DNA of 64,000 bases from Phycomyces blakesleeanus NRRL 1555(-) (taxonomy: Eukaryota > Mucoromycota > Mucoromycetes > Mucorales > Phycomycetaceae), in contig NW_017265158.1 in assembly GCF_001638985.1 (NCBI RefSeq), positions 124,001-188,000 on the forward strand. Direction: 5' to 3'. Positions within the stretch are counted from its first letter, which is position 1. Each line of letters opens with the position of its first letter. Under the pieces are notes generated by a model. The model had not been told where the DNA came from. It worked only from the letters and a program-made list of their open reading frames with translations, and made no database searches. Made by a program: the position numbers and the translations under genes. Shown here piece after piece: positions 10,928 through 20,215 of this stretch.

Positions 10928-12297
10928 TTAGGCTAATAAAATAAGATTTTCTCGAACAGCGTCTTGTTCAGTTTCTGAAAATCCAATACTCTTTAGATAT
11001 TGCTTGATAGATCCATAATTTGATTCCAAAAAAGATAGCAACATGTTCATATTCTATATCAGGCCCACATGGTAAGATTAGACTTTTTGCTCAAACACAA
11101 TAAGGTTGATTTTGGCATATATAAAGTTTTACCTTTGGATCCGCATCGGCGAACTCTTCCGAAAGGCCTGCCTCCTCCATGTCCTCAAGAATATCTGCAC
11201 GGATATGGGCTAGCTCAGTTTGTGTTTGTACATAGTCTTCGATGATACTGTCTCGCGAAACATCCAATATACTCAAAATTAAAGCAATCACAATTGCTGT
11301 CCTGTCCTTGCCATGTGTGCAGTGAACAATAATAGGATATTGTGACGAATCAACAAATATACGAAGAGCAGAAATTATCTCAACTTGGCAGTTGCTAACA
11401 AAATGCTGGTACATTGTGGCTACTCCCATTGGTGTCATAACCTTACGTCCTACCCAAACAGCTGCTTTATCATGTTGTTGTATAGCCAGTAGAGCAATGA
11501 GTTTACTATAAAGAAGAAGAAAAGATGTGGGTGAGACAGATACATTACAACATTATGACTTACAGTTTGAGACGAAATGAACATGCTTTCCACACACAAC
11601 TTCGTTGAAAGCCTTTTCCAACAAAATCAATACGATATGATTGGCGTTTGGTGATTGTTGAAGATTCATGGTGATTAAACTTTTCTTTAAAAGATTGCTT
11701 TGGTAACGTTATCTAAAAGGTTTTATAATCAATATGAACATTTTTTTATTATTAGTAATATTATTGGATACACACACAGAGACAAATATGCATATGCTGT
11801 GAAAGAAGAACCGTAGAACAATTCTTACTTGGTTCAAGGGTGTCTCTGGAAACATTTTGCAGATAGGCAGGTGTGAGTCATCCTTCTTACTTCTATAATT
11901 ATGTGTGTGTTTTTAAAAAAAATATTAGAAGATACATTTTCCAATTATATATAAATTGATTCATGTCAATTTATTACCTCGATCTAAGATCAATAATGGT
12001 ATGTATATTGTAGGATTTAATAATAGTCTCAACCTCTTGGTCGCAAAGGGAGTCTAGTGAGGCAGAACGGAACACCATTCCTGACTTAAGGTGCCTATTA
12101 TTATTTTACAAAGTTAGCTTCCCGAATACGCACAAAATATAGTACGTATGTGTGCACTTACTTATTACTTGGCGAAGTTGATAGAGCGATATCTCTAAAA
12201 TTGAGTAATTTAATTTCTGACTAGAAGAATCGTTAGACAAGTCAATGTGTATGTATGTATATATGAGCCTTTGATTTCTTTATCTTTTTCTCACCAT
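10928..12297 (-). CDS. CX5R tyrosine/dual-specificity phosphatase (Y_phosphatase3-like), 7 exons
   Basis: Supportable exons: 12220-12162, 12094-11978, 11892-11829, 11712 to about 11565, 11505-11133 and 11053-10928. The start codon sits alone at the end of a leader exon (ATG at 12297-12295, directly before GTGAGAA). The product is about 296 residues. Motifs in order: LLNFRDIA near the start, GMVFRSASL, a hydrophobic strand ending IIDLRSR, and the catalytic loop HCTHGKDRTA (C-x5-R). The C-terminal helix NYGSIKQYLKSIGFSE is typical of fungal phosphatases of this family. By my count the exon ending near 11565 is one base short of keeping frame through the next junction, so that boundary needs checking. 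Substrate unknown; family members dephosphorylate tyrosine or phosphoinositides. Confidence 0.8.
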
Positions 12298-12860
12298 TAG
12301 ATGGTACGGTATAGTGAAAGCAGGCACGAATTTCAGAATAACAAGAGAAATACGAATAAAAGGGAGAACAAAGAAGAACCAACCTGATGAACCAGTAGCT
12401 TGGTTTTGTAGTTAAACTCAATTCTGTACCAAGCAAAAAACAGACATAGTTTGTTCTTTCACTTGACGTCATTGCAACAATGAGCTTAGAGTAAGGAACA
12501 CAAAAGTACCAATGATTGTAGTACAGTCTTGCATTTCTAGTACTTTCAGTATACGTTAGGTTGGAGTTTATAGGCTACCAATAAATGCCAATTACAGCTC
12601 GATCGATTCTCTTGGTTCTGAACCACAAGATCCAAGTATCATATTGAAATACAAGCTTTCTATTTATATATGTAAATATTTTATTTTATTTGTTGTTGTT
12701 GTTTTATATTTTTAGAGTAAAAAAGGGAATGAGAATATGAATGTATGTGCGAGAACAGGAAGTGTATGTGCGAGGTTGAAGTAAGATGGCAAATAGAATA
12801 CAAAGAGAGAAAATGGGAGGTATGATAGGTAGAAAGAGATCAAATACATATCTTTTTTTT
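12298..12860. other. Spacer between phosphatase and LIM gene
   Basis: Contains the phosphatase leader and promoter on the minus strand and the 3' flank of the LIM gene. A frame at 12242-12472 overlaps the leader exon but has no ATG-linked continuation into the conserved part. No separate gene is seen. Confidence 0.4.
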
Positions 12861-12998
12861 TTAGACTCTGGCAAATTGAGTTTTGCGTTTCTCAGCACGG
12901 ACGTTTCGCTGCTGCTGAAGTTTAAATATGTGCGATTCACAATACATGCGCCGCTCAAACATGTAATAAATATCAGTAATCGCACACTGGCAAACATT

Positions 12999-13012
12999 GC
13001 AAACGAAACACG
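12999..13012. repeat. Left target-site duplication of the LINE
   Basis: GCAAACGAAACACG, 14 bases, perfectly repeated at 18336-18349. Read on the minus strand it encodes the CFVC of LIM4. Confidence 0.95.
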
Positions 13013-13014
13013 CC

Positions 13015-14373
13015 ATGGCTCTTCCCGCTAAAGTACCGGACCCACCTATTGGGTCCACCACAACACTAGGTCAAGCCAATATAACCACTCCACAACCCTC
13101 TACTACTACCTCTACCACAACCAACACTAGGTCATATCTCGATGTCGCCACAGCCACTCCCGCCCCCGGTCAAGTACCAGTCGTTCTTTTCTCTAACTTG
13201 CCGACATCTACGGATCGCGTCTGGCGCGAAAGTACATCTCGTCATTCGGTATTCTTTACTCCACCCACTGATTCCACCCTTACCTCTGAATTCTGGACTG
13301 CTCTCAGAGCAAGCGTTCCTACAGCATTCACCTTGGGAATATCATTCCCTCATTGTCAACCGCTCATGCACGAATTGCACCTGACCAATTCTACAATCTG
13401 CACCAAACTCTGCTCCAAAGGCTTCCTGGTTGGAGGCCAAACGTACTTCCCCTCTATGGGTATTGCCCCAGGCACAAAAATCTTGCGTATCTCCCTCTCC
13501 CAGCTTCCATACCTTCCTTCCCCTCTGCTTGAAGAGGCTATCAAAACAGCCTTGGCCGCATATGGCACCGTCCGCGAAGTCGGTTTGCATCTTCGTGCCA
13601 ATTTTTTTGATGGCACTGGTTTTGCTTACCTTGAACGACCACCCAACCCCGATGCCACCCTTGCCAAACTCTCATACAAGATCCCGTATGATGGCGACTT
13701 GTACTTCTTAGGTACCTGGAAACAGATGGGTATTCACTGTAATTATTGTAAAGTTATGGGCCATGCTATCGAAAACTGTCCAGACCGCCCCAAAGATTCC
13801 CGACGCTGCTTCACTTGTGACCAGACTGGTCACTTGCAACATGCCTGCCCCAGAGCACCCCCCACGGACGCCAGCTCTTCCAAGAGACCCCGCAAGGTTC
13901 CCACGACACCTGAATCCCCTGATCGCTCACGCAAGACTACTCCCGGTGCGTCTCACAGACCTCCGGCCAAGAAATCGATCCCCCCTCGCGGTACACCTAC
14001 GATGGCTGAGGGATCCCAGGCTACTACCACCACCTCCCGCACGAATTCCTCGACACCGCGACGACCCTCTGTCCCCGCTGTTCCTACTTCCCCCCGCCAG
14101 TCTGCCAACAGGTTTGCTGCACTTGACGGACTAACTGACAACAGCCGCACAGGCGCACTCTTCGACCCCACTCTGCCTCTTCCTCAGACACACAACACCC
14201 AGTATGATCCCGTCTTTCACCCCCTCCACAACGCTTTTCTTTTCTCCAACTACACTTCCGGCTCCACTAAAGACGAAGAAGAATTTCACCCCAGCGCTTT
14301 TGACGGCGACGACGACCAAGACTCCCAGAATATCCTAACTGATGACGAGATGGCAGACGGCGATCATTCTTAA
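13015..14373 (+). CDS. LINE ORF1, gag-like RNA-binding protein with two CCHC knuckles
   Basis: Intact frame of 452 residues from the ATG at 13015 (MALPAKVPDP). The N-terminal 60 residues are Thr/Pro-rich and probably disordered. Residues 70-235 form a globular region typical of LINE gag proteins with an RRM-like fold. CCHC knuckles follow as CNYCKVMGHAIENC (about 13738-13780) and CFTCDQTGHLQHAC (about 13807-13848), then a basic Pro/Ser/Thr-rich linker and an acidic C-terminus (DDDQDS). It should bind the element's RNA and form the retrotransposition particle. Two bases separate the start from the host target duplication. The stop is four bases before the ORF2 ATG, which suggests termination-reinitiation. 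Confidence 0.9.
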   Translation: MALPAKVPDPPIGSTTTLGQANITTPQPSTTTSTTTNTRSYLDVATATPAPGQVPVVLFSNLPTSTDRVWRESTSRHSVFFTPPTDSTLTSEFWTALRASVPTAFTLGISFPHCQPLMHELHLTNSTICTKLCSKGFLVGGQTYFPSMGIAPGTKILRISLSQLPYLPSPLLEEAIKTALAAYGTVREVGLHLRANFFDGTGFAYLERPPNPDATLAKLSYKIPYDGDLYFLGTWKQMGIHCNYCKVMGHAIENCPDRPKDSRRCFTCDQTGHLQHACPRAPPTDASSSKRPRKVPTTPESPDRSRKTTPGASHRPPAKKSIPPRGTPTMAEGSQATTTTSRTNSSTPRRPSVPAVPTSPRQSANRFAALDGLTDNSRTGALFDPTLPLPQTHNTQYDPVFHPLHNAFLFSNYTSGSTKDEEEFHPSAFDGDDDQDSQNILTDDEMADGDHS

Positions 14374-14377
14374 ATTT

Positions 14378-17300
14378 ATGATTAATATAGCCTCCATGAA
14401 CTGCCGCGGACTTGTCAAGTCCGGAAACACCAATAATCGCTCTCTCTTTATTAGATATCTTCTCTCTCTCTAGACATACTTGCCCTTCAAGAAACTCACG
14501 CCAACACAGACGCTCTTCAACAGACGTTTCATCTTCAATTTCAAGCATCCGACTCACTATGGTCTCCTCACTGTGGTTTGGTTTCCCTCTCTCCCCTCAT
14601 TTCTTTTACTGATCCTCTTTTTTCTCTCTGTGGTCGTTGCATTACTGCCACCGTTTTTCACTCTTCCAATTTGTTTGCCCCATTTCGTATTTGCGTTTTA
14701 TATGTCTCTGCTTCATATCGTCCTCGATATGATTTTCTCACCTCTCTCCTATCCTCCCCACATCTTCTCCCTTCCCTTCCTTCTCGCTTTCTTATGCTAG
14801 GAGATTTTAATTATTCCTCATATGCAAAGGCCTCTCGTGCTGGCCTCGCGCCACGTCTATGGCTGCATTTTGTCGCTAACCACTTTGTAGACTGTGTCAC
14901 TTTGTCTGACGCTCAACCTATGCCTACCTTTCATCGCGACCTTTCCTCTTCGACTATCGACTACATATATGCCTCCAAGGATATAGCGTCTTGTCACTCT
15001 TCGTCCACCGTCACATTTGTTCAGCCCCTGTGGACCGATCATTGCCTTGTACGTACCTGTCTTAGTTTTCCTATGCTGTCTCACATTGGTCGAGGTTTGT
15101 GGCGTGCGAACCCTCGTTTGGCGAACATCCCTTCCTTCCGCTCCTCCCTGTCCGACTGTCTTTCATCCTTCATACCACTACTCTCGCCTTCAATTTCCCC
15201 CCAATCACAGTGGGATCTGATCAAAGTCGAAGTGGCTCGTTTCACACGTTCATATTCACGCACAACCCGCCCATCACTTGCCACTTTGGAGGTAAAGCTT
15301 CAGAGTAAACGTGACCATTTGATACATAGATTTCGCCATCAGCCTGCTCAGAACTTCCAGCTGCCCATCGTCGAGCGTCAACTTCAGCAAGTTCAACAGG
15401 AACGCACCGAGATACTAGCACTCCGCGCCGGAAAACACTGGAGAGAACAAGGCGAAACTTCCGCTGGGTTTTTGAAACGCACAGTTGCTTTTCGCCAAGC
15501 TCGAACCACAATAACCAGCCTCCGCCACCCCTTCACCGACACCTTATGCACTGATCCCGATGATCTTACGGAAGCTGCTGCTGCATTTTATGAAGATCTT
15601 TACACACCCGACCCTCCTGCTCAGACAGCTATCGACGACCTCCTCCTTCACTTGCCACCAGACCTCTTTCTTTCCGAAACTACCTCCACGACCCTCCTTA
15701 AACCCTTCACCTTGGATGACATCCGAGACGGCGCCACTCGCACTCCTAATGCCAGTAGCCCTGGGCCGGATGGCCTGCCTTATGAGATTCTGCGATTAAT
15801 TATGGATCATCCGATGTGTGCTGTCTTACTTGTTCGAATATTTAACGATGGGCTTGCCCTCGGTGTGTTCCCTTCGTCCTGGCAATCAACCTGCGTCTCT
15901 CTTCTTCCCAAGAAAGGTGACCTCACCTCCCTCCGCAACTGGCGCCCGATCGCTCTCATCAATACCGATGCCAAAGTGTTCACTCGCCTCATCAATCGTC
16001 GCATGGTGCCTGCTGCTTCCTCCCTTGTTGCGCCCTTCCAGACCGGGTTTGTCCAAGGACGCTTCATTGCTGACAATGGCATGCTGACCAAGTTGGTTAT
16101 GGCACAGGCTAGACAGGACGGTTCATCTGGTATAGGCCTTCTTTTGGATCAGGAGAAAGCTTACGACAGAGTCCATCCCGACTACCTTCGCCAGGTCTTG
16201 CAGCATTTCAACTTTCCCCCTTCCCTCGTTACCTGTATATCTCAACTTTTCTTCTCTACACAGATTCGAATCAATGTCAATGGACACCTATCCCGATCAT
16301 TCCTTCAGGCTCGTGGACTCCGGCAGGGTGATCCTCTTTCTCCTGTACTCTTTAACCTTGCATTCGAACCTTTGTTGCGTCGTGTGATTCATGATCCTTC
16401 CTTTGCCGGATTTTCTCCATCACCACGCACTGCTATTCCACCACCTCCGCCCATCAAGCTCTTAGCCTATGCCGACGATCTGCTAGTCTTTCTGCCTGAT
16501 GCCGCCCACTTGTCCCGTCTTCATCATCACCTTCTCACATACTCTCATGCCTCCAATGCTCGCATCAATCTCCATAAAACTGAAGTTTTCTCCCTGTCTG
16601 GTCGCCCATTGCCAGAATGGCGCCCTATCCTACAACAATTTGATATCACCACCTGGTCTGACAGATCTTCCTCCACTCCCCTGCAATACCTCGGCTTTCC
16701 TCTTATTTAATCCTTACCTCAGCGCAATTCTTTCTGGGACAACATTCTTTCCAAGATTGAATCTACCTGTAATATCCACCACTCTCGCTCTCTCTCTCTA
16801 TTCGTGGCCGTGTCACAGTGCTCAACTCTCTCATCCTCTCTAAGCTCTGGCACGTCCTCAGAGTTGTCACTGTACCTCTATCCTTTTTCCGTCGACTTCG
16901 CTCGATCATGAGTAAGTTTATACAATACCGCTCCTTTCCTCCCATTTCTCTCGGCACTTTCTGCCAGCCTATTCGGCTCGGCGGTCTAGGGGTCCTTGAT
17001 CCTCAGGTTCAACAGGCTGCTCTTCAGTTGCGCTGGCTCCGGCCTCTCGTCCGCTCTCCGCTGTCCCCCTCTGGCCTGGTCCCGCCTTGGTTCTCTTACG
17101 TCCTCCGCCTCGACTCCTCATCTGCTGATCCACTCGTTCCTCTGATATTTCCATCTCTCCGATCCTCTCATCAGCGTGATTTCGACTCTCCTCTGGCCAC
17201 CCTACTTGCTGCCATTGATCTTCTCCCTCACAACTTCTCTGACGTGGTAGTCAACCTCCCCACCTGTCTCTCTCTGCCTCTCTCCTATCTCACTACCGCA

Positions 17301-18176
17301 CAACCAGACCACCCTCCCTTTCCATCTGCATGGCGCGATCTCCGGGTTTCCGACGCCTATGAAGTAGATCCTAGTTTCGGCGTGCTTGCCCAACGCCCCC
17401 TCCACCGCATACTCCGTCGTCCTATTGTCCTTCACCAGTTCTTCGAACGTCTCTACACTCGCTCTCTTGTCTTGCACCCTGTCCTGTATCGTGCCACCAT
17501 TCCCCCCGCGATCTGTGCCATACAGTTTCCTTCGCTAGATATGCCTTCCGGTACAGCTGTCGATGTGCGTCCTTTCTTGACGGCTCTTGTCCCCGGCATC
17601 CCTTGGCATCGTTTGTCCACCCAGTCTTTCCGCCTACTCTGCAATTTCCACTCCAAATCCGCACGCCCCATAAGCCCCACACTCGTCCCTCGCCAGCTTC
17701 GTCGGTTTTGGTCCTTCCCCCTGCCGCATGGGGCCCGCAACGTTTGGTTTCGTGCCCTGCACAAGAACATTCCTTGCCGTTCTCGCCTCAATTCTAGGAT
17801 CCCTACCGCTTTCCCAGACCCATCCTGTGCCCTCTGCTCTCACCCTCTGGACAATCAAACTCATTTTTTGTTCCAGTGTCCGGTCAAACTGTCCGTATGG
17901 TCGTCAATCTGGACGTTGTACTTCGCCCAGACCGCGACACCCACTGTCTTGCTTTCTGGTTTGCAATCCTTCACATTCCCTCCTTGCACCGATTCTTCTC
18001 TTTCTGCTGCCTCAATTTTTGGCTGCACGCTGCTGGCTATATGGCGCCATCATTGGCTGTTCATATTTGATCACGTTCCTTTTGTCTCCTCCGCTGCCTT
18101 TTCCACTGCTTCCTCTCTTCTCGACCGCCTCAAGAGCGAACTTGCTCTCGACTTTCCCCCCCCCCCCCCCCTTTAG
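14378..18176 (+). pseudogene. LINE ORF2 (endonuclease, reverse transcriptase, zf-RVT), three lesions
   Basis: ORF2 starts at 14378 with an endonuclease beginning NIASMNCRGLVKSG. Copy 2 continues through LDILAIQETH, but here about four bases are missing in a CT-rich run near 14462, so the frame shifts and meets TAG. The correct frame then runs through GDFNY, the endonuclease end and the reverse transcriptase (SPGPDGLPYEI, LLLDQEKAYDRV, GDPLSPVLF, catalytic AYADD at 16465) to a TAA at 16708 where copy 2 has CAA. A two-base excess in a second CT run near 16795 shifts the frame again. The rest encodes a C-terminal zf-RVT region with C-x2-C-x7-H-x4-C (about 17827-17880) and ends at 18176 after a C13-type run. 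As read, this copy could not make full-length ORF2 protein. Confidence 0.85.
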
Positions 18177-18309
18177 CTTCCTTCCATACCTCCACAATAT
18201 ATATAACCACAAACATATAAATAGAAAAACATTGTAAAAATATAAAAGCCAAAAACAAGTCGTGATTTTCCTCTTTTGCCTTGCAGCATAAAGGCTCACT
18301 AATAAACTA

Positions 18310-18335
18310 GAGCCTTCGGCTCCCTACAAAAAAAA
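18310..18335 (+). terminator. LINE 3' end: hairpin plus A tail
   Basis: GAGCC-TTC-GGCTC forms a five-pair stem immediately before CCCTAC and the A run. The same place in copy 2 has TTCAGCTC, a single G-to-A change at the CpG. A 3'-terminal hairpin before the tail is the usual recognition site for the reverse transcriptase in 3'-stringent LINEs. Confidence 0.6.
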
Positions 18336-18349
18336 GCAAACGAAACACG
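18336..18349. repeat. Right target-site duplication of the LINE
   Basis: Exact copy of 12999-13012, flush with the A tail on its left and with LIM gene exon 7 on its right. Confidence 0.95.
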
Positions 18350-20215
18350 GTGGGTGGAAGCGCCATCCCTCGCTAGTTTGTGCGCAAGGACCCTCAATTG
18401 GGCCATCACACGTGCGACACAAAGAGTTGTTCAATTGGTGATAGTGTATCTTACAATATGGTGAATTCTCAAAAACGTAAAACGTATTATCAGGGAATGG
18501 TTCATGGCAGCTCTACACGAAAAGAAAACGAAAATATTCATAAGTATACATTCAAAATTACTCAAAAAGATTACTTACATGGCAACCAAAGCAGTCAACA
18601 TGCCATTTTCCTTCCAAAGAACCGTCCATGGCAGAAACAGCCTTTCCCTTGACAGGCTGATTGCATGCACGACACATAGGAAGAAAGAGACGTTTATAAT
18701 CAGGGCGGCAATAAATTTTACCCTGATATTCCTTGAATCCAACTCGCTCAAAATCGATAGGCTGATAACAGTGAACACATTCTAAATGGCCGGGATGATA
18801 AAACTTCCCAAGAGCTTTAATGGGTGTTACATTAGAAGCAATAGGCTTTTCACTAAGAAAGATAAATATAAACCGGCCGCAATTAATATTACTGCTTGCC
18901 ATTTTATGCTTGTATTTCTCGTACCATGTATCGCACAAAGGCTGTCTTTTGATAGCCGAATAATCCTTTTCACAATACAGGCCTTCCTCATATTCAAAAC
19001 ATGCTTGTGGATGCCGAAAAGGTATATGGCATACTCGACAAGCATAGCAGTTAGCATGGAATCCCTAGTTATACACAAGCATATTACGCAAGATTATTAA
19101 TCCCAATCCAATTTCTATACTTATTACTGCGATGTTTTATTACCTCTTTACCATGCGATACGATATTGCGGAAACCAAGTGGTAGTTGACAACCAGAACA
19201 CATAACTGACATACCACTATCCCTATCCTGCCCCATAGTGTTCTTTAGATCTGCCATCAATGTATCCAGAGCACCTTCCCCTCCAAACCGAGTTCCGCCA
19301 GATCTTGGTAAGTTTTCTGTACGTAACCACAGGCCGATAAGTAGGTTAATATTGAATAAATTAACTAATTAATAAAGTCACATACGATCCTCAAGATAAC
19401 TATCGATTTCTTCCCGAGAGTTTGATCTAGTAAATATATACATAAACTTATAAGTATCTTTTACAGGCACCAAATGGTTTAATTCTTTACTTACCGTGAT
19501 TGAGTGGATGCTGGTGAGCTGATAGGAGGATAGCTAAAAGGTGCAGGTGATCGACTGTTATTTTTTCGAGCCCAATCAGAAATTGATGGGGATGGAAGTT
19601 GAGTAGGAGTTGGTGTATATGAGGGCTTTGTTCTTTCTAAAATTTACACACGCACATACAAACACATACACAGAAACCCAAATCAAATCAAATCAATATG
19701 AGTAAAACAAAATAAAAACGCAGAACAAAACAGTCGACAATTTAGAAGATTCAGAAAATAATAATAGAATAAGGGAAGATACCTTTAAGTATTGGCATGA
19801 AAGGCATGACGGGCATAGTGGAGCAGATATGATCTCCTAGTTGATGAATCTGAACATCTTCTCCACAATCAGAACATTTCACAGTTGGTAAGATTTGAGA
19901 GATGCGATCAATATTGCTCATAGCACCAGATGGAAGGAAGAAGAAGGGTAATTGGTTATACTCTTATTGGTATTTTTAATATTTTATTAAAATAACTTTT
20001 TTTTTATGTAAGCGATCTGGTCTGCCTCGTGCACTTCTTGACACCAAAAATAAAATCCAAGCCATTTTATTACATTTTATTTAATGTTTGACGTTTGAGG
20101 GTTATATATGTATAATTATCTATTTGAGCCCGTGTGTCAATCTTGCCTTTTTTGAAGACGGCTCACAAGGCAAATGGTCATAAACAGCCAAATATATATC
20201 TTGCTTATAATATTT

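Larger units (their letters stand above)
13013..18335 (+). mobile_element. LINE (L1-type, two ORFs), copy 1, 5.3 kb
   Basis: The element lies exactly between two 14-base direct repeats. It has a gag-like ORF1 with two CCHC knuckles, an ORF2 with endonuclease, reverse transcriptase and a C-terminal zinc motif, a short 3' UTR with a hairpin, and an A tail (CCCTAC then eight A). The 5' end is only two bases (CC) before the ORF1 ATG. It is GC-richer and richer in CpG than the surrounding host DNA and than copy 2, which points to a recent insertion. It lies antisense to the LIM gene it interrupts. Confidence 0.95.
12861..19921 (-). pseudogene. Four-LIM-domain (paxillin-like) gene, disrupted by a LINE in the fourth LIM domain
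   Basis: Exons 19921-19783, 19636-19495, 19426-19386, 19316-19144, 19064-18925, 18852-18579 and 18512-18336 join in frame (362 codons). The last exon resumes at 12998-12861 beyond the LINE and runs to its stop, so the uninterrupted protein was 407 residues. The N-terminus has a CSDCGEDVQIH...DHIC zinc-ribbon and a Pro/Ser-rich linker. LIM1 starts at CSGCQLPL, LIM2 at CDTCEKPI, LIM3 at CRACNQPV and LIM4 at CRTCDGPIEG. LIM4 is cut after FHPPCFVC; the rest (NVCQCAI, YCESH) lies on the far side. Reading into the LINE adds three residues, then a stop, giving about 365 residues with half a LIM4. Paxillin-type fungal proteins act at sites of polarised growth and Rho signalling. Whether the truncated product works is unknown. 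Confidence 0.88.

Noticed and set aside
13342..18300. Many minus-strand frames inside LINE copy 1, and plus-strand ones in copy 2
   Set aside because: They are shadows of the pyrimidine-rich LINE ORFs on the opposite strand.
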